Below, in pieces: positions 16,365 through 25,653 of a stretch of DNA of 64,000 bases. This DNA is from Achromobacter pestifer (GTDB lineage Bacteria > Pseudomonadota > Gammaproteobacteria > Burkholderiales > Burkholderiaceae_B). The stretch lies in assembly GCF_013267355.1 (NCBI RefSeq), contig NZ_CP053985.1, forward strand, positions 124,001-188,000, written 5' to 3'. The notes under the pieces were generated by a model. The model had not been told where the DNA came from. It saw nothing but the letters and a program-made list of their open reading frames with translations, and ran no database searches. The stretch's first letter is position 1. Each line of letters opens with the position of its first letter. Both the position numbers and the translations under genes were made by a program.

Positions 16365-17092
16365 GCGCTGCCCCCATCCTCGTAACCGGCTCGAGCCGCG
16401 GCATCGGCCGCGCCATCGCGCTGGCCCTGGCCGACGCCGGCCACGACCTGGTGCTGCACTGCCGCCAGCAACGCGACCAGGCGCAAGCCGTGCAGGCCGA
16501 AGTCCAGGCGCGCGGACGCCAGGCGCGCGTGCTGCAATTCGACGTGGCGGACCGCCAGCAATGCGCCGCTGCCCTGCAGGCCGACATCGACGCGCACGGC
16601 GCCTATTACGGCGTGGTCCTGAACGCCGGCCTGACCCGCGACGGCGCATTTCCCGCCCTGACCGGCGACGACTGGGACCAAGTGCTGCGCACCAACCTGG
16701 ACGGCTTCTACAACGTGCTCAGCCCGCTCGCCATGCCCATGATCCGCCGCCGCGCCGCTGGCCGCGTGGTCTGCATGGCGTCCGTGTCCGGCCTGGTGGG
16801 CAACCGCGGCCAGGTGAACTACAGCGCCTCCAAGGCCGGCCTCATCGGCGCGGCCAAGGCCCTGGCCGTGGAACTGGCCAAGCGCCAGATCACCGTCAAC
16901 TGCGTGGCGCCCGGGCTGATCGACACCGACATGATCGACGAACACGTGCCGGTCGAGGAAATCCTGAAGGCCGTGCCCGCGCAACGCATGGGACGCCCCG
17001 AGGAAGTGGCCGCCGCCGTCGTATTCCTGATGTCTCCCGGCGCCGCCTACATCACGCGCCAGGTCATCGCCGTCAACGGAGGACTGTGCTGA
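16361..17092 (+). CDS. apeQ: 3-ketoacyl-ACP reductase, SDR family (ApeQ/FabG-like)
   Basis: A 243-residue short-chain dehydrogenase. It has the NADPH motif TGSSRGIG (10-17), the NAG motif (88-90), Ser141, Tyr154 and Lys158 (VNYSASKAG), and the C-terminal AAYITRQVIAVNGGLC resembling FabG. It reduces the 3-keto group after each condensation. The ATG overlaps the dehydratase stop (ATGA) and the TGA overlaps the next start (TGATG). Confidence 0.93.
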   Translation: MSAAPILVTGSSRGIGRAIALALADAGHDLVLHCRQQRDQAQAVQAEVQARGRQARVLQFDVADRQQCAAALQADIDAHGAYYGVVLNAGLTRDGAFPALTGDDWDQVLRTNLDGFYNVLSPLAMPMIRRRAAGRVVCMASVSGLVGNRGQVNYSASKAGLIGAAKALAVELAKRQITVNCVAPGLIDTDMIDEHVPVEEILKAVPAQRMGRPEEVAAAVVFLMSPGAAYITRQVIAVNGGLC

Positions 17093-18315
17093 TGAAACGC
17101 GTCGTCATCACCGGCATGGCCGGCATCAGCGCGCTCGGCAACGACTGGGCCAGCGTGCAGCAAGCCTTCCAGGCGGGCCGCAGCGCGATCCGCGTCATGC
17201 CCGACTGGTCGCGCTACGCCGAATTGAACACCCGCCTGGCCGGCCCCATCGAGGACTTCCGCACGCCCGCGCACTGGACCCGCAAGCAGCTGCGCAGCAT
17301 GGGGCGGGTTTCCCAGCTAGCGGTGCGGGCGGCGGAGCTGGCGCTGGATGACGCGGCGCTGCTGGGCGATCCCCGCATCGCCGACGGCCGCATGGGTGTG
17401 GCCTGCGGCTCGTCGGTGGGCAGCACGGCGGAAATCCGCGCCTTCGGCAACATGCTGCTCAATGGCGTGACGGACGACCTGAACGCCAACTCCTACGTCC
17501 GCATGATGCCCCACACCACCGCGGCCAACGTCGGCATCTTCTTCGAACTGAAGGGCCGCATCATCCCAACGTCCAGCGCCTGCACCTCGGGCAGCCAGGG
17601 CATAGGCTATGCCTACGAGGCCATCCGCTACGGCCGCCAGGACCTGATGCTGGCCGGCGGCGCGGAAGAACTGTGCGCCAGCGAAGCCCTGGTGTTCGAC
17701 GCGCTCTACGCGACCAGCCAGAAGAACGACACACCCGAACTTACGCCCCGCCCCTATGACCGCGACCGCGACGGCCTGGTGATCGGCGAAGGCGGCGGCA
17801 TGCTGGTGCTGGAATCGCTGGACCACGCGCTGGCGCGCGGCGCGCGCATCCACGCGGAAATCGTCGGCTTCGGCAGCAATTCGGACGGCACCCACATCAC
17901 GCGCCCCGAAGCCAGCACCATGCGCATCGCCATGGAAATGGCGCTGGCCGACGCCCACCTGCCGCCGCAAGCCATCGGCTACGTCAATGGTCACGGCACC
18001 GCCACGGAACAGGGCGACATCGCCGAAACGCAGGCCACGCACGGCCTGTTCGGCAACCGCATGCCCATCAGCTCGCAGAAGAGCTATCTGGGCCACACCC
18101 TGGGCGCCTGCGGCGTGCTGGAGTCGTGGTTCAGCATCGAGATGCTCAACCGCGACTGGTACGCGCCCACGCTCAACCTGCGCAACGTCGACCCGCGCTG
18201 CGGCGAACTCGACTACCTCACCGAGGGCCGCAGCATGAGCAACGAGTACGTCATGAACAACAACTTCGCCTTCGGCGGCATCAACACCTCGTTGATCTTC
18301 CGCCGCTGGCGCTGA
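17092..18315 (+). CDS. apeR: Beta-ketoacyl-ACP synthase (ApeR-like)
   Basis: A 407-residue FabF-type condensing enzyme with the full triad: Cys164 (SSACTSGSQG), His302 (NGHGTATEQGD) and His336 (SYLGHTLGACG). In E. coli the equivalent enzyme is thought to perform early condensation on the aryl starter; here this is inferred from position. A GGAGGA lies ahead of the ATG and the start is coupled to the ketoreductase stop (TGATG). It is the last biosynthetic gene of the overlapping operon. Confidence 0.92.
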   Translation: MKRVVITGMAGISALGNDWASVQQAFQAGRSAIRVMPDWSRYAELNTRLAGPIEDFRTPAHWTRKQLRSMGRVSQLAVRAAELALDDAALLGDPRIADGRMGVACGSSVGSTAEIRAFGNMLLNGVTDDLNANSYVRMMPHTTAANVGIFFELKGRIIPTSSACTSGSQGIGYAYEAIRYGRQDLMLAGGAEELCASEALVFDALYATSQKNDTPELTPRPYDRDRDGLVIGEGGGMLVLESLDHALARGARIHAEIVGFGSNSDGTHITRPEASTMRIAMEMALADAHLPPQAIGYVNGHGTATEQGDIAETQATHGLFGNRMPISSQKSYLGHTLGACGVLESWFSIEMLNRDWYAPTLNLRNVDPRCGELDYLTEGRSMSNEYVMNNNFAFGGINTSLIFRRWR

Positions 18316-18362
18316 AGTCCGCAACACCCGTGTTTTCCCCTGTCACGAATGGAATGCCTGTC

Positions 18363-18803
18363 ATGAACGTCTCTTGCAAGCTGTCGGCCGCCCTGGCCTT
18401 GTCGCTCGCCTGCTCGGCGCAAGCCCTGGCGGCGGATCGTACCGTCCATCTGCCCATGCAGGCCGCGGTCGAAGCCGCCCAGGCCGCCGGCAAGATCGAC
18501 GGCAGCGTCAAGTTCTACCTGGCCGGCACCGGCCCCAAGGGCACGGTGCTGGAATCCGGCGTCGTCACCAACCGCAAGACCAACGCCTTCGCCAAGAAAG
18601 ATGAAGACGCCTGCCTGTGGGTGGCCCAATCCGCCATCATCGCGTTGCACGAAGCGGCCAAGAAGGCCGGCGCGAACGCGGTAACCAATATCATCAGCTA
18701 CTACCGCAAGAACGAATTCAGCAGCAAGACCGACTACGAATGCCATGCCGGCGCCATGGTGGCCGGCGTCGCCTTGCGCGGCGACCTGGCCAAGGTGAAG
18801 TAA
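18363..18803 (+). CDS. Small exported protein at the end of the aryl polyene cluster
   Basis: A 146-residue protein with a signal peptide (about 1-23, ending AQALA) and a mature domain with three cysteines. The segment GANAVTNIISYYRKNEFSS and the end ECHAGAMVAGVALRG recall a family often mislabelled as excinuclease ATPase subunit. It has no ATPase motifs, so that name should be ignored. It starts 47 bases after apeR on the same strand, probably in the same transcript. An ATG three codons earlier is possible. Function unknown. Confidence 0.7.
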   Translation: MNVSCKLSAALALSLACSAQALAADRTVHLPMQAAVEAAQAAGKIDGSVKFYLAGTGPKGTVLESGVVTNRKTNAFAKKDEDACLWVAQSAIIALHEAAKKAGANAVTNIISYYRKNEFSSKTDYECHAGAMVAGVALRGDLAKVK

Positions 18804-18878
18804 GGCGCGGCACGGCCGCGGGAAACGCCCGCCGCCGGTTTAAACTGCTTGTTTGTCGCACACCACAAAGGTTTACCC

Positions 18879-19340
18879 ATGAGCACTGCTACGCTCAAGA
18901 CCCGCCTCTCCGATTCCGTCAAGGACGCGATGCGCGCCAAGGCCGCCGAACGCCTGACCACGCTGCGCTTCCTGCTGGCGGCCGTCAAGCAGAAGGAAGT
19001 GGACGAACGCCGCGACCTGAACGACGCCGAGATCACGGCCATCATCGAAAAGCAGGTCAAGCAGCGCCGCGAGTCCATCGCCGCGTTCGAACAGGCCGGC
19101 CGCACCGAAACCGCCGAACAGGAAAAGGCCGAACTGCTCGTGCTGCAGGAGTTCCTGCCGCAAGCCGCGACGCCCGAGGAAGTCTCGGCCGCCATCGACG
19201 CCGCGCTGGCGGAAGTGGCCGCGCAAGGCGTGACCGGCGCGCCCGCCATGGGCAAGGTCATGGCGCTGCTGAAACAGGCCCTGGCCGGCCGCGCCGACAT
19301 GACGGCGCTGTCCCAGCAAGTGAAGTCCCGCCTGGCCTGA
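18879..19340 (+). CDS. GatB/YqeY domain protein
   Basis: A 153-residue helical protein of the YqeY family, which shares the tRNA-binding tail domain of the GatB amidotransferase subunit. The pattern LRFLLAAVKQKEVDERRDLND and the C-terminal GAPAMGKVMALLKQ region are typical. The exact role is not known; involvement in tRNA-linked processes is family-level inference. The start is at MSTATLKTR with AAAGG upstream. It converges with dinB, 37 bases away. Confidence 0.9.
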   Translation: MSTATLKTRLSDSVKDAMRAKAAERLTTLRFLLAAVKQKEVDERRDLNDAEITAIIEKQVKQRRESIAAFEQAGRTETAEQEKAELLVLQEFLPQAATPEEVSAAIDAALAEVAAQGVTGAPAMGKVMALLKQALAGRADMTALSQQVKSRLA

Positions 19341-19377
19341 GCCCTGCCGGGCCTGGCTGCCAGCCGCCCCGCTCGGA

Positions 19378-20457
19378 TCAGAACGCGCCCCCGAACAGAT
19401 CGGGCTGGCGCGACTGCTCCTGCGGGTCGGCGAAATTGCTCATCCCCACCCCCGCCAGCCGGTACAGCGTTTCCGGCGGCAGGTCCACGCGTTCGCACAG
19501 CAGCCTGGCGACAGCGGCCAGCTCCGCCGCCGATCCGGGCGGATTCAGGCTGGTCTGGCTGCGCGTGAGGATGCGGAAACGGTCCGTCTTCAGCTTGAGC
19601 ACCACGGTGCGGCCCAAGGCGCCTTTTTTGAGCGCCTGGTCCCATACGCGTTCGGCCATGCGGTCGATGGCCTCGCCCACCGCGTCCAGGCGGATGTCCT
19701 GCGAGAAGGTGGTTTCCGACGATACCTGCTGCAAGGGCTGGTCGGTCTGCACCTCGCGCTCGTCGATGCCGCGCGCCAGTTCATACAGGCGCCGGCCATA
19801 ACGGCCAAAGTAATGCTCCAGTTCCTGGGCGCCATGCGTGGCCAGGTCGCCCACGGTATGGATGCCCAGCTGCTCCAGGCGCGCCTGCGTCACCTTGCCC
19901 ACCCCCGGCACCTTGCGCACCGGCAAGGGTTCCAGGAAGGCCAGCACCTTGGCCGGCCGGACCACGAACAGGCCGTCGGGCTTGTTCCAGTCGGACGCGA
20001 TCTTGGCCAGGAATTTGTTGGGCGCGACGCCGGCCGAGGCCGTCAGTCCGGTTTCCTCGCGGATCTGTTGCCGGATGACCTGCGCGACCTCGGTGGCCGA
20101 GGGCAGGCCCAGCTTGTTGACCGTGACGTCGAGATAGGCCTCGTCCAGCGACAGGGGCTCGATCATGTCGGTATGGCGGGCGAATATCTGCCTGACCTGG
20201 CGCGAGACCTCGCGATAGCGGTTGAAATCGGGCGGCACATAGATTGCGTGCGGACACAGCCGCTCCGCCCGAGCCGCGGACATGGCTGAATGGATGCCGA
20301 ACCGCCGCGCTTCATAGGACGCGGCGCACACCACCGAGCGCGGTCCGGTCCAGGCCACGACCACGGGCTTGCCGCGCAATTCCGGATTGTCGCGCTGTTC
20401 CACGGACGCGTAGAACGCATCCATGTCCACATGCACGATCTTCCGTATTTCAATCAT
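19378..20457 (-). CDS. dinB: DNA polymerase IV (Y-family, DinB)
   Basis: A 359-residue translesion DNA polymerase. The palm carries [12 protein letters not shown] and SLDEAYLD, which hold the metal-binding acidic residues. Helix-hairpin-helix ([20 protein letters not shown]) and little-finger regions follow. The C-terminus has QPDLFG, a good match to the beta-clamp binding motif, so clamp tethering is expected. Length is normal. I did not recognise a LexA box upstream of the start. Confidence 0.95.
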   Translation of the reverse strand: MIEIRKIVHVDMDAFYASVEQRDNPELRGKPVVVAWTGPRSVVCAASYEARRFGIHSAMSAARAERLCPHAIYVPPDFNRYREVSRQVRQIFARHTDMIEPLSLDEAYLDVTVNKLGLPSATEVAQVIRQQIREETGLTASAGVAPNKFLAKIASDWNKPDGLFVVRPAKVLAFLEPLPVRKVPGVGKVTQARLEQLGIHTVGDLATHGAQELEHYFGRYGRRLYELARGIDEREVQTDQPLQQVSSETTFSQDIRLDAVGEAIDRMAERVWDQALKKGALGRTVVLKLKTDRFRILTRSQTSLNPPGSAAELAAVARLLCERVDLPPETLYRLAGVGMSNFADPQEQSRQPDLFGGAF

Positions 20458-20559
20458 GGTGGTGATGCCCCCATGAGCCGTTCATCGCCTGAAACCCCGT
20501 GGCAAAACCTATATTATGACCGGCGACAACCCACTTTCCATTCTTGCCCGCAACGGTCC

Positions 20560-20982
20560 ATGACTGCAGCCTCAACGCCCCAAACCGACTACTTCGGCCT
20601 GACCATTCCCTTCATGCATTTCATCGGCCTGGTGCCCGAGAGCATCGCGCCGGCCTATGCCCGCGCCTCGCTGCCCTGGCGCGCCGATCTGGCCAACAGC
20701 CGCGGCGACGTGCATGGCGGCACGCTGATGAGCGTGCTGGACTTCACGCTCAGCGCCGCCGCCCGCGGTTCGGCCGACGGCAAGGAAGGCATGGCCACCA
20801 TCGACATGAACACCTCGTTCCTGTCGCCCGGCACGGGCGACCTGGTGATCGAGGCGCGCTGCCTGCGCAAAGGGGCCTCGATCGCTTTCTGCGAAGGCGA
20901 GGTCCGGCGCGCCGACGGCGAGCTGGTGGCGCGCGCCACCGCGACGTTCAAGATCATCCGCCGCCGCCCGGGCAGCGACTGA
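20560..20982 (+). CDS. PaaI-family hotdog thioesterase
   Basis: A 140-residue hotdog thioesterase. The pattern [19 protein letters not shown] (H-G-G) is the catalytic region of PaaI-like acyl-CoA thioesterases, and NTSFLSPG and ARATATFKI fit the remaining strands. The substrate cannot be predicted. It is transcribed away from dinB with a 102-base gap. The start at MTAASTPQ is the first plausible ATG. After the stop, a GC-rich imperfect hairpin around 20985-21011 may terminate transcription. Confidence 0.82.
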   Translation: MTAASTPQTDYFGLTIPFMHFIGLVPESIAPAYARASLPWRADLANSRGDVHGGTLMSVLDFTLSAAARGSADGKEGMATIDMNTSFLSPGTGDLVIEARCLRKGASIAFCEGEVRRADGELVARATATFKIIRRRPGSD

Positions 20983-21018
20983 GCGCGCCTGCGGCGGCAA
21001 GCCGCCGGCGCCTGCGCC

Positions 21019-21471
21019 TCAGTTGGGCAGGTCGCGCGAGGGCTTGACCGGCGGACGCGGATCCAGCGGCATATAGCTGCTGCACGACACCAGGCTGTAA
21101 TAGACGGCGTCCTGCATCGCGCGCATGGCGGCCGCGTCCCAGGTGCCCTTGCCCCACACCGCGATGCGCACATCGGTGGTCTTGGGGCCGGCCGCCTTCA
21201 ACTCGACCCGCGTCATCTCGTTGTCGCTATAGGGCGCCAGCACCTGCACCACGCCGGACTGCGCGCTTTCGTTCAGGGTGTCCACCACGCGGTAGGCGTT
21301 GTCGGTGCTGCGCAGGCAGGCATTGGCCTGCCGGATCGCCGCGTCGTAGGCGTCCTTGAAGGCCACTGGGGCCTTGAATTCGCTGTGCGGCGACGTGCCG
21401 GGCGAGATGCCCATCGAGCAGCCTGCCAGGCCCAGGGCCAGCGCCGAAGCCGCGACCAGTTTCCAATGCAT
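21019..21471 (-). CDS. Small lipoprotein, BPTD_2524-like family
   Basis: A 150-residue lipoprotein with signal peptide and lipobox (LGLAGC). The mature protein includes RQANACLRSTDNAYRVVDTLNES and SCSSYMPLDPRPPVKP. It resembles a small lipoprotein family known from Bordetella genomes; no function is established. A well-spaced TGGAGA precedes the ATG. It is convergent with the PaaI thioesterase gene and probably monocistronic. Confidence 0.8.
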   Translation of the reverse strand: MHWKLVAASALALGLAGCSMGISPGTSPHSEFKAPVAFKDAYDAAIRQANACLRSTDNAYRVVDTLNESAQSGVVQVLAPYSDNEMTRVELKAAGPKTTDVRIAVWGKGTWDAAAMRAMQDAVYYSLVSCSSYMPLDPRPPVKPSRDLPN

Positions 21472-21538
21472 GTGTATCTCCAGATCTGTGCCCGCGATTA
21501 TCCCGCATATCCGCCGCGCGCGATAAGCGCCGTCCCGT

Positions 21539-22354
21539 TCACATGATCCCGATGCGGTATTCCAGGTTCTTCACCAGGGTCCGCAGGCGCGGGCCCAGGG
21601 TCTCGTACACGTGCTTTTCGTCCAGGTTGTCGGCCGGAATCGTCACGTTGAAGGCCAGCGGCAGGTCATTGGAGCGATAGCGCATCGGCGTGGCGATGCC
21701 GCACAGCTCGGCCCGCCAGTCCTTGCTGACCACGCAAAAGCCGTGCTCGTCGATGGCGTCGAACGCGGGTTGCAGCGATGGACCGAAGCGTTCCCAGTCC
21801 TCCGGGAACTCCTCGGCCAGCCGGCCGCAGATCAGTTCGCGCTCGTCCGGCGTCTGCGCATACAGCAGCGCCCGCCCGGTGGCGGTGCGCAGCAAGGGGC
21901 GGGCCGAACCGATATCCGGGCGCGAGGCGTTCGACGCGCCGTCGTGCACCGTTTCCACGTAGACCACCTGCAGGCGGTCGCGGATGGCCATGGACACCGG
22001 CCCCTTGGCATAGCGCGCCAGTTCGATCATGTCGTGCGCCGCCAGCTGCCGCAGCGTCAGGTGCACCAGCAAGGGATAGCCCAGCGTCAGCACCGCCGGA
22101 CCCAGCGAGTACTTGCCGGTGCGTTCGTCGCGCCGCAGATAGCCCAGGCCCACCAGCGTGAACGTCAGCCTGGAGACCGTCGGGCGTGTCAGCCCAAGCA
22201 TTTCGGCGATTTCCTTGTTGCCCAGCTGCGGCTCGGCCGCGGAAAAGCACTTCAGCACGTCCAAGCCGTTGGAGAGCGTGGAGGCAAATCGCGGATGCGC
22301 TTCCAGCGAAGCGCGGGATTCGAGTTCGTAGTTGAGCGGCGTTTTGGAATGCAT
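21539..22354 (-). CDS. IclR-family transcriptional regulator
   Basis: A 271-residue regulator with an N-terminal winged helix (about 22-85: NGLDVLKCFS, LGNKEIAEMLGLTRPTVSRL, GYLRRDERTGKYSLG) and the IclR C-terminal effector domain (about 100-265). The usual domain end GLCGIATP-like motif appears as ELCGIATPMRY. It is divergent from the metallophosphoesterase/Bug pair across 109 bases. It most likely controls that operon in response to a small carboxylate or aromatic effector, by analogy with the family. Confidence 0.93.
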   Translation of the reverse strand: MHSKTPLNYELESRASLEAHPRFASTLSNGLDVLKCFSAAEPQLGNKEIAEMLGLTRPTVSRLTFTLVGLGYLRRDERTGKYSLGPAVLTLGYPLLVHLTLRQLAAHDMIELARYAKGPVSMAIRDRLQVVYVETVHDGASNASRPDIGSARPLLRTATGRALLYAQTPDERELICGRLAEEFPEDWERFGPSLQPAFDAIDEHGFCVVSKDWRAELCGIATPMRYRSNDLPLAFNVTIPADNLDEKHVYETLGPRLRTLVKNLEYRIGIM

Positions 22355-22463
22355 GGCGGCCTAGGGTTCCGGAGCATTGACAGTATATCGCCTGCCGAAA
22401 TACAAACATTCAGTTCACTATACACACTTGAATTCCATTTATTGAAATTGAAAAGGGCAGTCG

Positions 22464-24536
22464 ATGACGAATTCCCACTTTTCCCGCCAGCCGCTGGGCG
22501 CCCGCCTGTTCAGCTTTGCCGTCGTGGCCGACACCCACGTCAATGAATCCGAGGACACCTGCGCATCGCCGTTTGCCACCAACGCCCGCGCCAATGCCCG
22601 GGCGCGGCACGTGTTCGCCGACATCGCCACCCTCGATCCCGCGCCCGCCTTCACCATCCACCTGGGCGACATCGTCCACCCAGTGCCCAGCATGCCTTCG
22701 TTCGAGGTGGCCGCCGGCCGCTTCAAGGCCATCGCTGGCCAGATCGACATGCCGCTGCACCTGGTGCCCGGCAACCACGACGTCGGCGACAAGCGCATCG
22801 ACTGGATGCCGGCGGACATCGTCTGTGACGACTACCTGGACAAGTACCGCCAGGTGTTCGGCCCGGACTATTACGCGGTGGACCATGGCAACGTCCGTTT
22901 CCTGTTCCTGAATTCGCTGCTGTTCAATTCCGGATTGGAAGCCGACGCCGCGCAGCGCGCCTGGATCGACGAACAATTGGCCAGCGCCAGCGGCCGCGTA
23001 TTCGTGTCGCTGCATTACCCGCCCTATCTGCACGATGCGGACGAACGCGGCTCCTACGACAACATCGACGAACCCGGCCGCGGCTGGCTGCTGTCGCGCC
23101 TGGCCGATCCGCGCGTGGAGGGCGTTTTCGCTGGCCACGTCCACAATTTCTGGTACGACGTCATCGGCGGCGCGGAGATCTACATGCTGCCGTCGACCGC
23201 CTTCCTGCGGCATGATTTTTCCGAGTTCTACCGGGTGCCGCCGGCGGACGAATTCGGCCGCGGCGACGTCGAAAAATTCGGCTACTTCATCGTCGACGTG
23301 CACGAGCACGGCCATGTGGCCAAGCTGATCCGCACGCACGGCGCCATGCGCGGCGAGGCCGAGCCAGGCCGGGCGGCGGCGCGCACGCTGCCCACCGTCC
23401 ACACCAAGACCGCCGCCTGCGACGGCATCGCGGTCGAGATGCGGCACCCCTGGGCCGAGATCGTCGAGATCCCCTGCACCGGCGGGGTCCAGGAGTTCGG
23501 CCGCAAACTGGCGCGCAACGACTACCCGCTGATGGCCATGTGGGAAATGGGGCTGCGCACGCTCAAGATCCCGGTGCAGGATCTGCGCGACGACAAGACC
23601 CTGCGCCGCGCGCGCCTCATGTCCGACGTCGGCCACCGCTTCGTGCTGACCTCGCTGGGCCTGCCTGACGCCAGGCTGCTGCAACAGGCGCGCGAGCACG
23701 GCGTGGCCATCGCCGCCATCGAGATCAACCTGAACGCCCAGGCGCTGGAAGATGCGGGCGCGGCCTTGCAGCGCCTGCGCGAACACACCGATGCCCGCCT
23801 CATCTATTGCAAGATCCGGACGGGCGCGGACGACGCCCACTTCGACGGCAAGCACTACAGCCATTTCGTCAACACCGGCCTGCGCGCGTCCGAACTGGAA
23901 GCCTCGCAATCCGCTCTCCTGCCGCACTTCGCGCGGAAGAACCTGGACGGTTTCACCGTGCGCCTGGACTGGGGCGCCGACCTGATCGCCACGCATCAGC
24001 AACTGGCCGGGCAGGCGCGCGACTGGGGCGCGTCCATCAACGTGGGCGTCAAGCTGGCCGACCGGCTGGCGGCGGCGAACACCGACGACACCGCCATCGC
24101 CGCCCTGGTGGCGGAAGCCTTCCTGGCGGCCCGGACCACGGACGCGGTGAGCTATTCCTTCGACACTTTCATGGACGTGGACCGCGGCTACTTTCCGCGC
24201 AACGGCCTGATCGACCGCCGCTACGATCCGCGGCCCGCCGGACTGGCGCTGGCCGCGCTGAACGCGGTTTTCGCGGACCAGGCCGCGGACGGCGGGAGGG
24301 TCGAACGGATCGACGGCGAGGCCGGCATGCGCTTGTGCCGCTACCAGTCCGGCGGACAGGCCTACGAACTGGCCTATGGATCCGGCCAGGTCCTCAAACG
24401 CCAGGTCGAGGCCGGCGCGTTCAAGCGCGTCGTCGACCTGACCGCCCAGCGCGTGCTGCAAGCCCAGGACGATTGGGCCGGCTACTCACGCCGCCATCTG
24501 CCCGACCAGGCGCTGCTGCTGATCCAGCGCGGCTGA
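22464..24536 (+). CDS. Metallophosphoesterase fused to a C-terminal barrel-like domain
   Basis: A 690-residue protein. The first 300 or so residues are a calcineurin-like phosphoesterase with all metal motifs: VADTHVN (D-x-H), HLGDIVH, PGNHDVG, SLHYPP and AGHVHN. No signal peptide is visible. The remaining roughly 350 residues show a regular strand/helix alternation suggestive of a TIM barrel. They end in DTFMDVDRGYFPRNGLIDRRYDPRPA, reminiscent of the last strand of clan-A glycosidases. I did not recognise catalytic glutamates, so the activity of this part is open. It is followed after 28 bases by a Bug receptor and is divergent from an IclR gene, which suggests use of an imported organic compound. 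Confidence 0.8.
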   Translation: MTNSHFSRQPLGARLFSFAVVADTHVNESEDTCASPFATNARANARARHVFADIATLDPAPAFTIHLGDIVHPVPSMPSFEVAAGRFKAIAGQIDMPLHLVPGNHDVGDKRIDWMPADIVCDDYLDKYRQVFGPDYYAVDHGNVRFLFLNSLLFNSGLEADAAQRAWIDEQLASASGRVFVSLHYPPYLHDADERGSYDNIDEPGRGWLLSRLADPRVEGVFAGHVHNFWYDVIGGAEIYMLPSTAFLRHDFSEFYRVPPADEFGRGDVEKFGYFIVDVHEHGHVAKLIRTHGAMRGEAEPGRAAARTLPTVHTKTAACDGIAVEMRHPWAEIVEIPCTGGVQEFGRKLARNDYPLMAMWEMGLRTLKIPVQDLRDDKTLRRARLMSDVGHRFVLTSLGLPDARLLQQAREHGVAIAAIEINLNAQALEDAGAALQRLREHTDARLIYCKIRTGADDAHFDGKHYSHFVNTGLRASELEASQSALLPHFARKNLDGFTVRLDWGADLIATHQQLAGQARDWGASINVGVKLADRLAAANTDDTAIAALVAEAFLAARTTDAVSYSFDTFMDVDRGYFPRNGLIDRRYDPRPAGLALAALNAVFADQAADGGRVERIDGEAGMRLCRYQSGGQAYELAYGSGQVLKRQVEAGAFKRVVDLTAQRVLQAQDDWAGYSRRHLPDQALLLIQRG

Positions 24537-24564
24537 ATCCATACTTCCGCACAGGAGCCATCCC

Positions 24565-25530
24565 ATGTTTCGACACGCAATCAAACTCGCGGGCATGCTG
24601 GCCGTGGCCTGCCTTGCGCCGGCCGCCCAGGCGCAGCCCTATCCCGACAAGCCGGTGCGCCTGATCGTCGCCTACACCCCCGGCGGCGCCACCGACGTGA
24701 TCGCCCGCATCCTGGCGGCGAAGCTGAGCACGAGCTGGGGCCAGCAAGTCATCGTGGAAAACAAGTCCGGCGCCAGCGGCATGATAGGCGCCGAACAGGT
24801 CGCGCGCGCCACGCCCGACGGCTACACCCTGCTGCTGGCCTACACGCCCGAGGTGTCGATCAACAAGCTGGTCTACAAGCAGATGCGCTACGACCCCTTG
24901 AAGGACCTGCAGCCCATCGCCCTGGTGGCCGATGCGCCGCTGGTGCTGGTCAGCGGCCCCAAGCTGCCCGCCACCACCTACGGCGACCTCCAGCGCCAGG
25001 GCGCAAAGGCGCCGCTGGTGTACGGTTCGCCCGGCATGGGCGGCCAGCAGCATCTGGCGGGCGAGCTGCTGCGGGTGCGTTCCGGCATGAACCTGACCCA
25101 CGTGCCCTATCGCGGCACGGCCCTGGCCGTGGCCGATCTGGTGGGCGGCCAGATCGACATCTTCTTCGCCACCGCGCCGGCCATCATCGGCCAGATCGGC
25201 GCCGGCAAGCTGCACCCGCTGTTCATCGCCGGCCCCCAGCGCCAGAGCGTGCTGCCCTCGACGCCGACCGCCAAGGAAGTGGGCCTGGACGACTTCGACC
25301 TCTCCAACTGGTTCGGCCTGTTCGGCCCCGCCGGCATGCCGACCGCCCTGGTGGAGCGCATTTCCAAGGACACGGCGCAGGCGCTGCAAGCCGCCGACGT
25401 AAAGGAGAAACTGCAAGGCCAGGGCCTGGCCATTGCCTACAAGCCGCCGCAGGAGTTCAAAACCTTCATCGGCGCCGAAATGGCCAAGTACGGCGCCATC
25501 GTCAAGGCGACCGGACTGGAGCCGCAGTAA
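24565..25530 (+). CDS. Bug-family (TctC) periplasmic solute-binding protein
   Basis: A 321-residue periplasmic receptor with signal peptide (about 1-23, AAQAQ). Family hallmarks are YPDKPVRLIVAYTPGGATD, the VENKSGASG segment, ARATPDGYTLLL and the HVPYRGTALAVADLVGGQIDIFF region. Bug receptors bind carboxylates or amides and work with TctAB-like permeases; none is in this window, so a distant or shared permease is implied. AGGAG precedes the ATG. It is probably co-transcribed with the upstream phosphoesterase gene under IclR control. Confidence 0.93.
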   Translation: MFRHAIKLAGMLAVACLAPAAQAQPYPDKPVRLIVAYTPGGATDVIARILAAKLSTSWGQQVIVENKSGASGMIGAEQVARATPDGYTLLLAYTPEVSINKLVYKQMRYDPLKDLQPIALVADAPLVLVSGPKLPATTYGDLQRQGAKAPLVYGSPGMGGQQHLAGELLRVRSGMNLTHVPYRGTALAVADLVGGQIDIFFATAPAIIGQIGAGKLHPLFIAGPQRQSVLPSTPTAKEVGLDDFDLSNWFGLFGPAGMPTALVERISKDTAQALQAADVKEKLQGQGLAIAYKPPQEFKTFIGAEMAKYGAIVKATGLEPQ

Positions 25531-25653
25531 GGCTTTGCGCACGGCCTGCGCGCGCGCAGGCGGTTCGACACCGCCCGCGCCGCTATGGCATTATCGGCGG
25601 ACCACCCGGCGGCCGGCGCAGCGCGCCCGCCGCGGCAACTTCGGAGGTCCCCC

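Noticed and set aside
18363..18803. Excinuclease ABC subunit
   Set aside because: The resemblance is to a misnamed small exported family; there are no ATP-binding or DNA-binding motifs and there is a signal peptide.
22410..24461. A 683-codon open frame antisense to the metallophosphoesterase gene
   Set aside because: The sense frame has all five phosphoesterase motifs; the antisense frame has none and no ribosome binding site.
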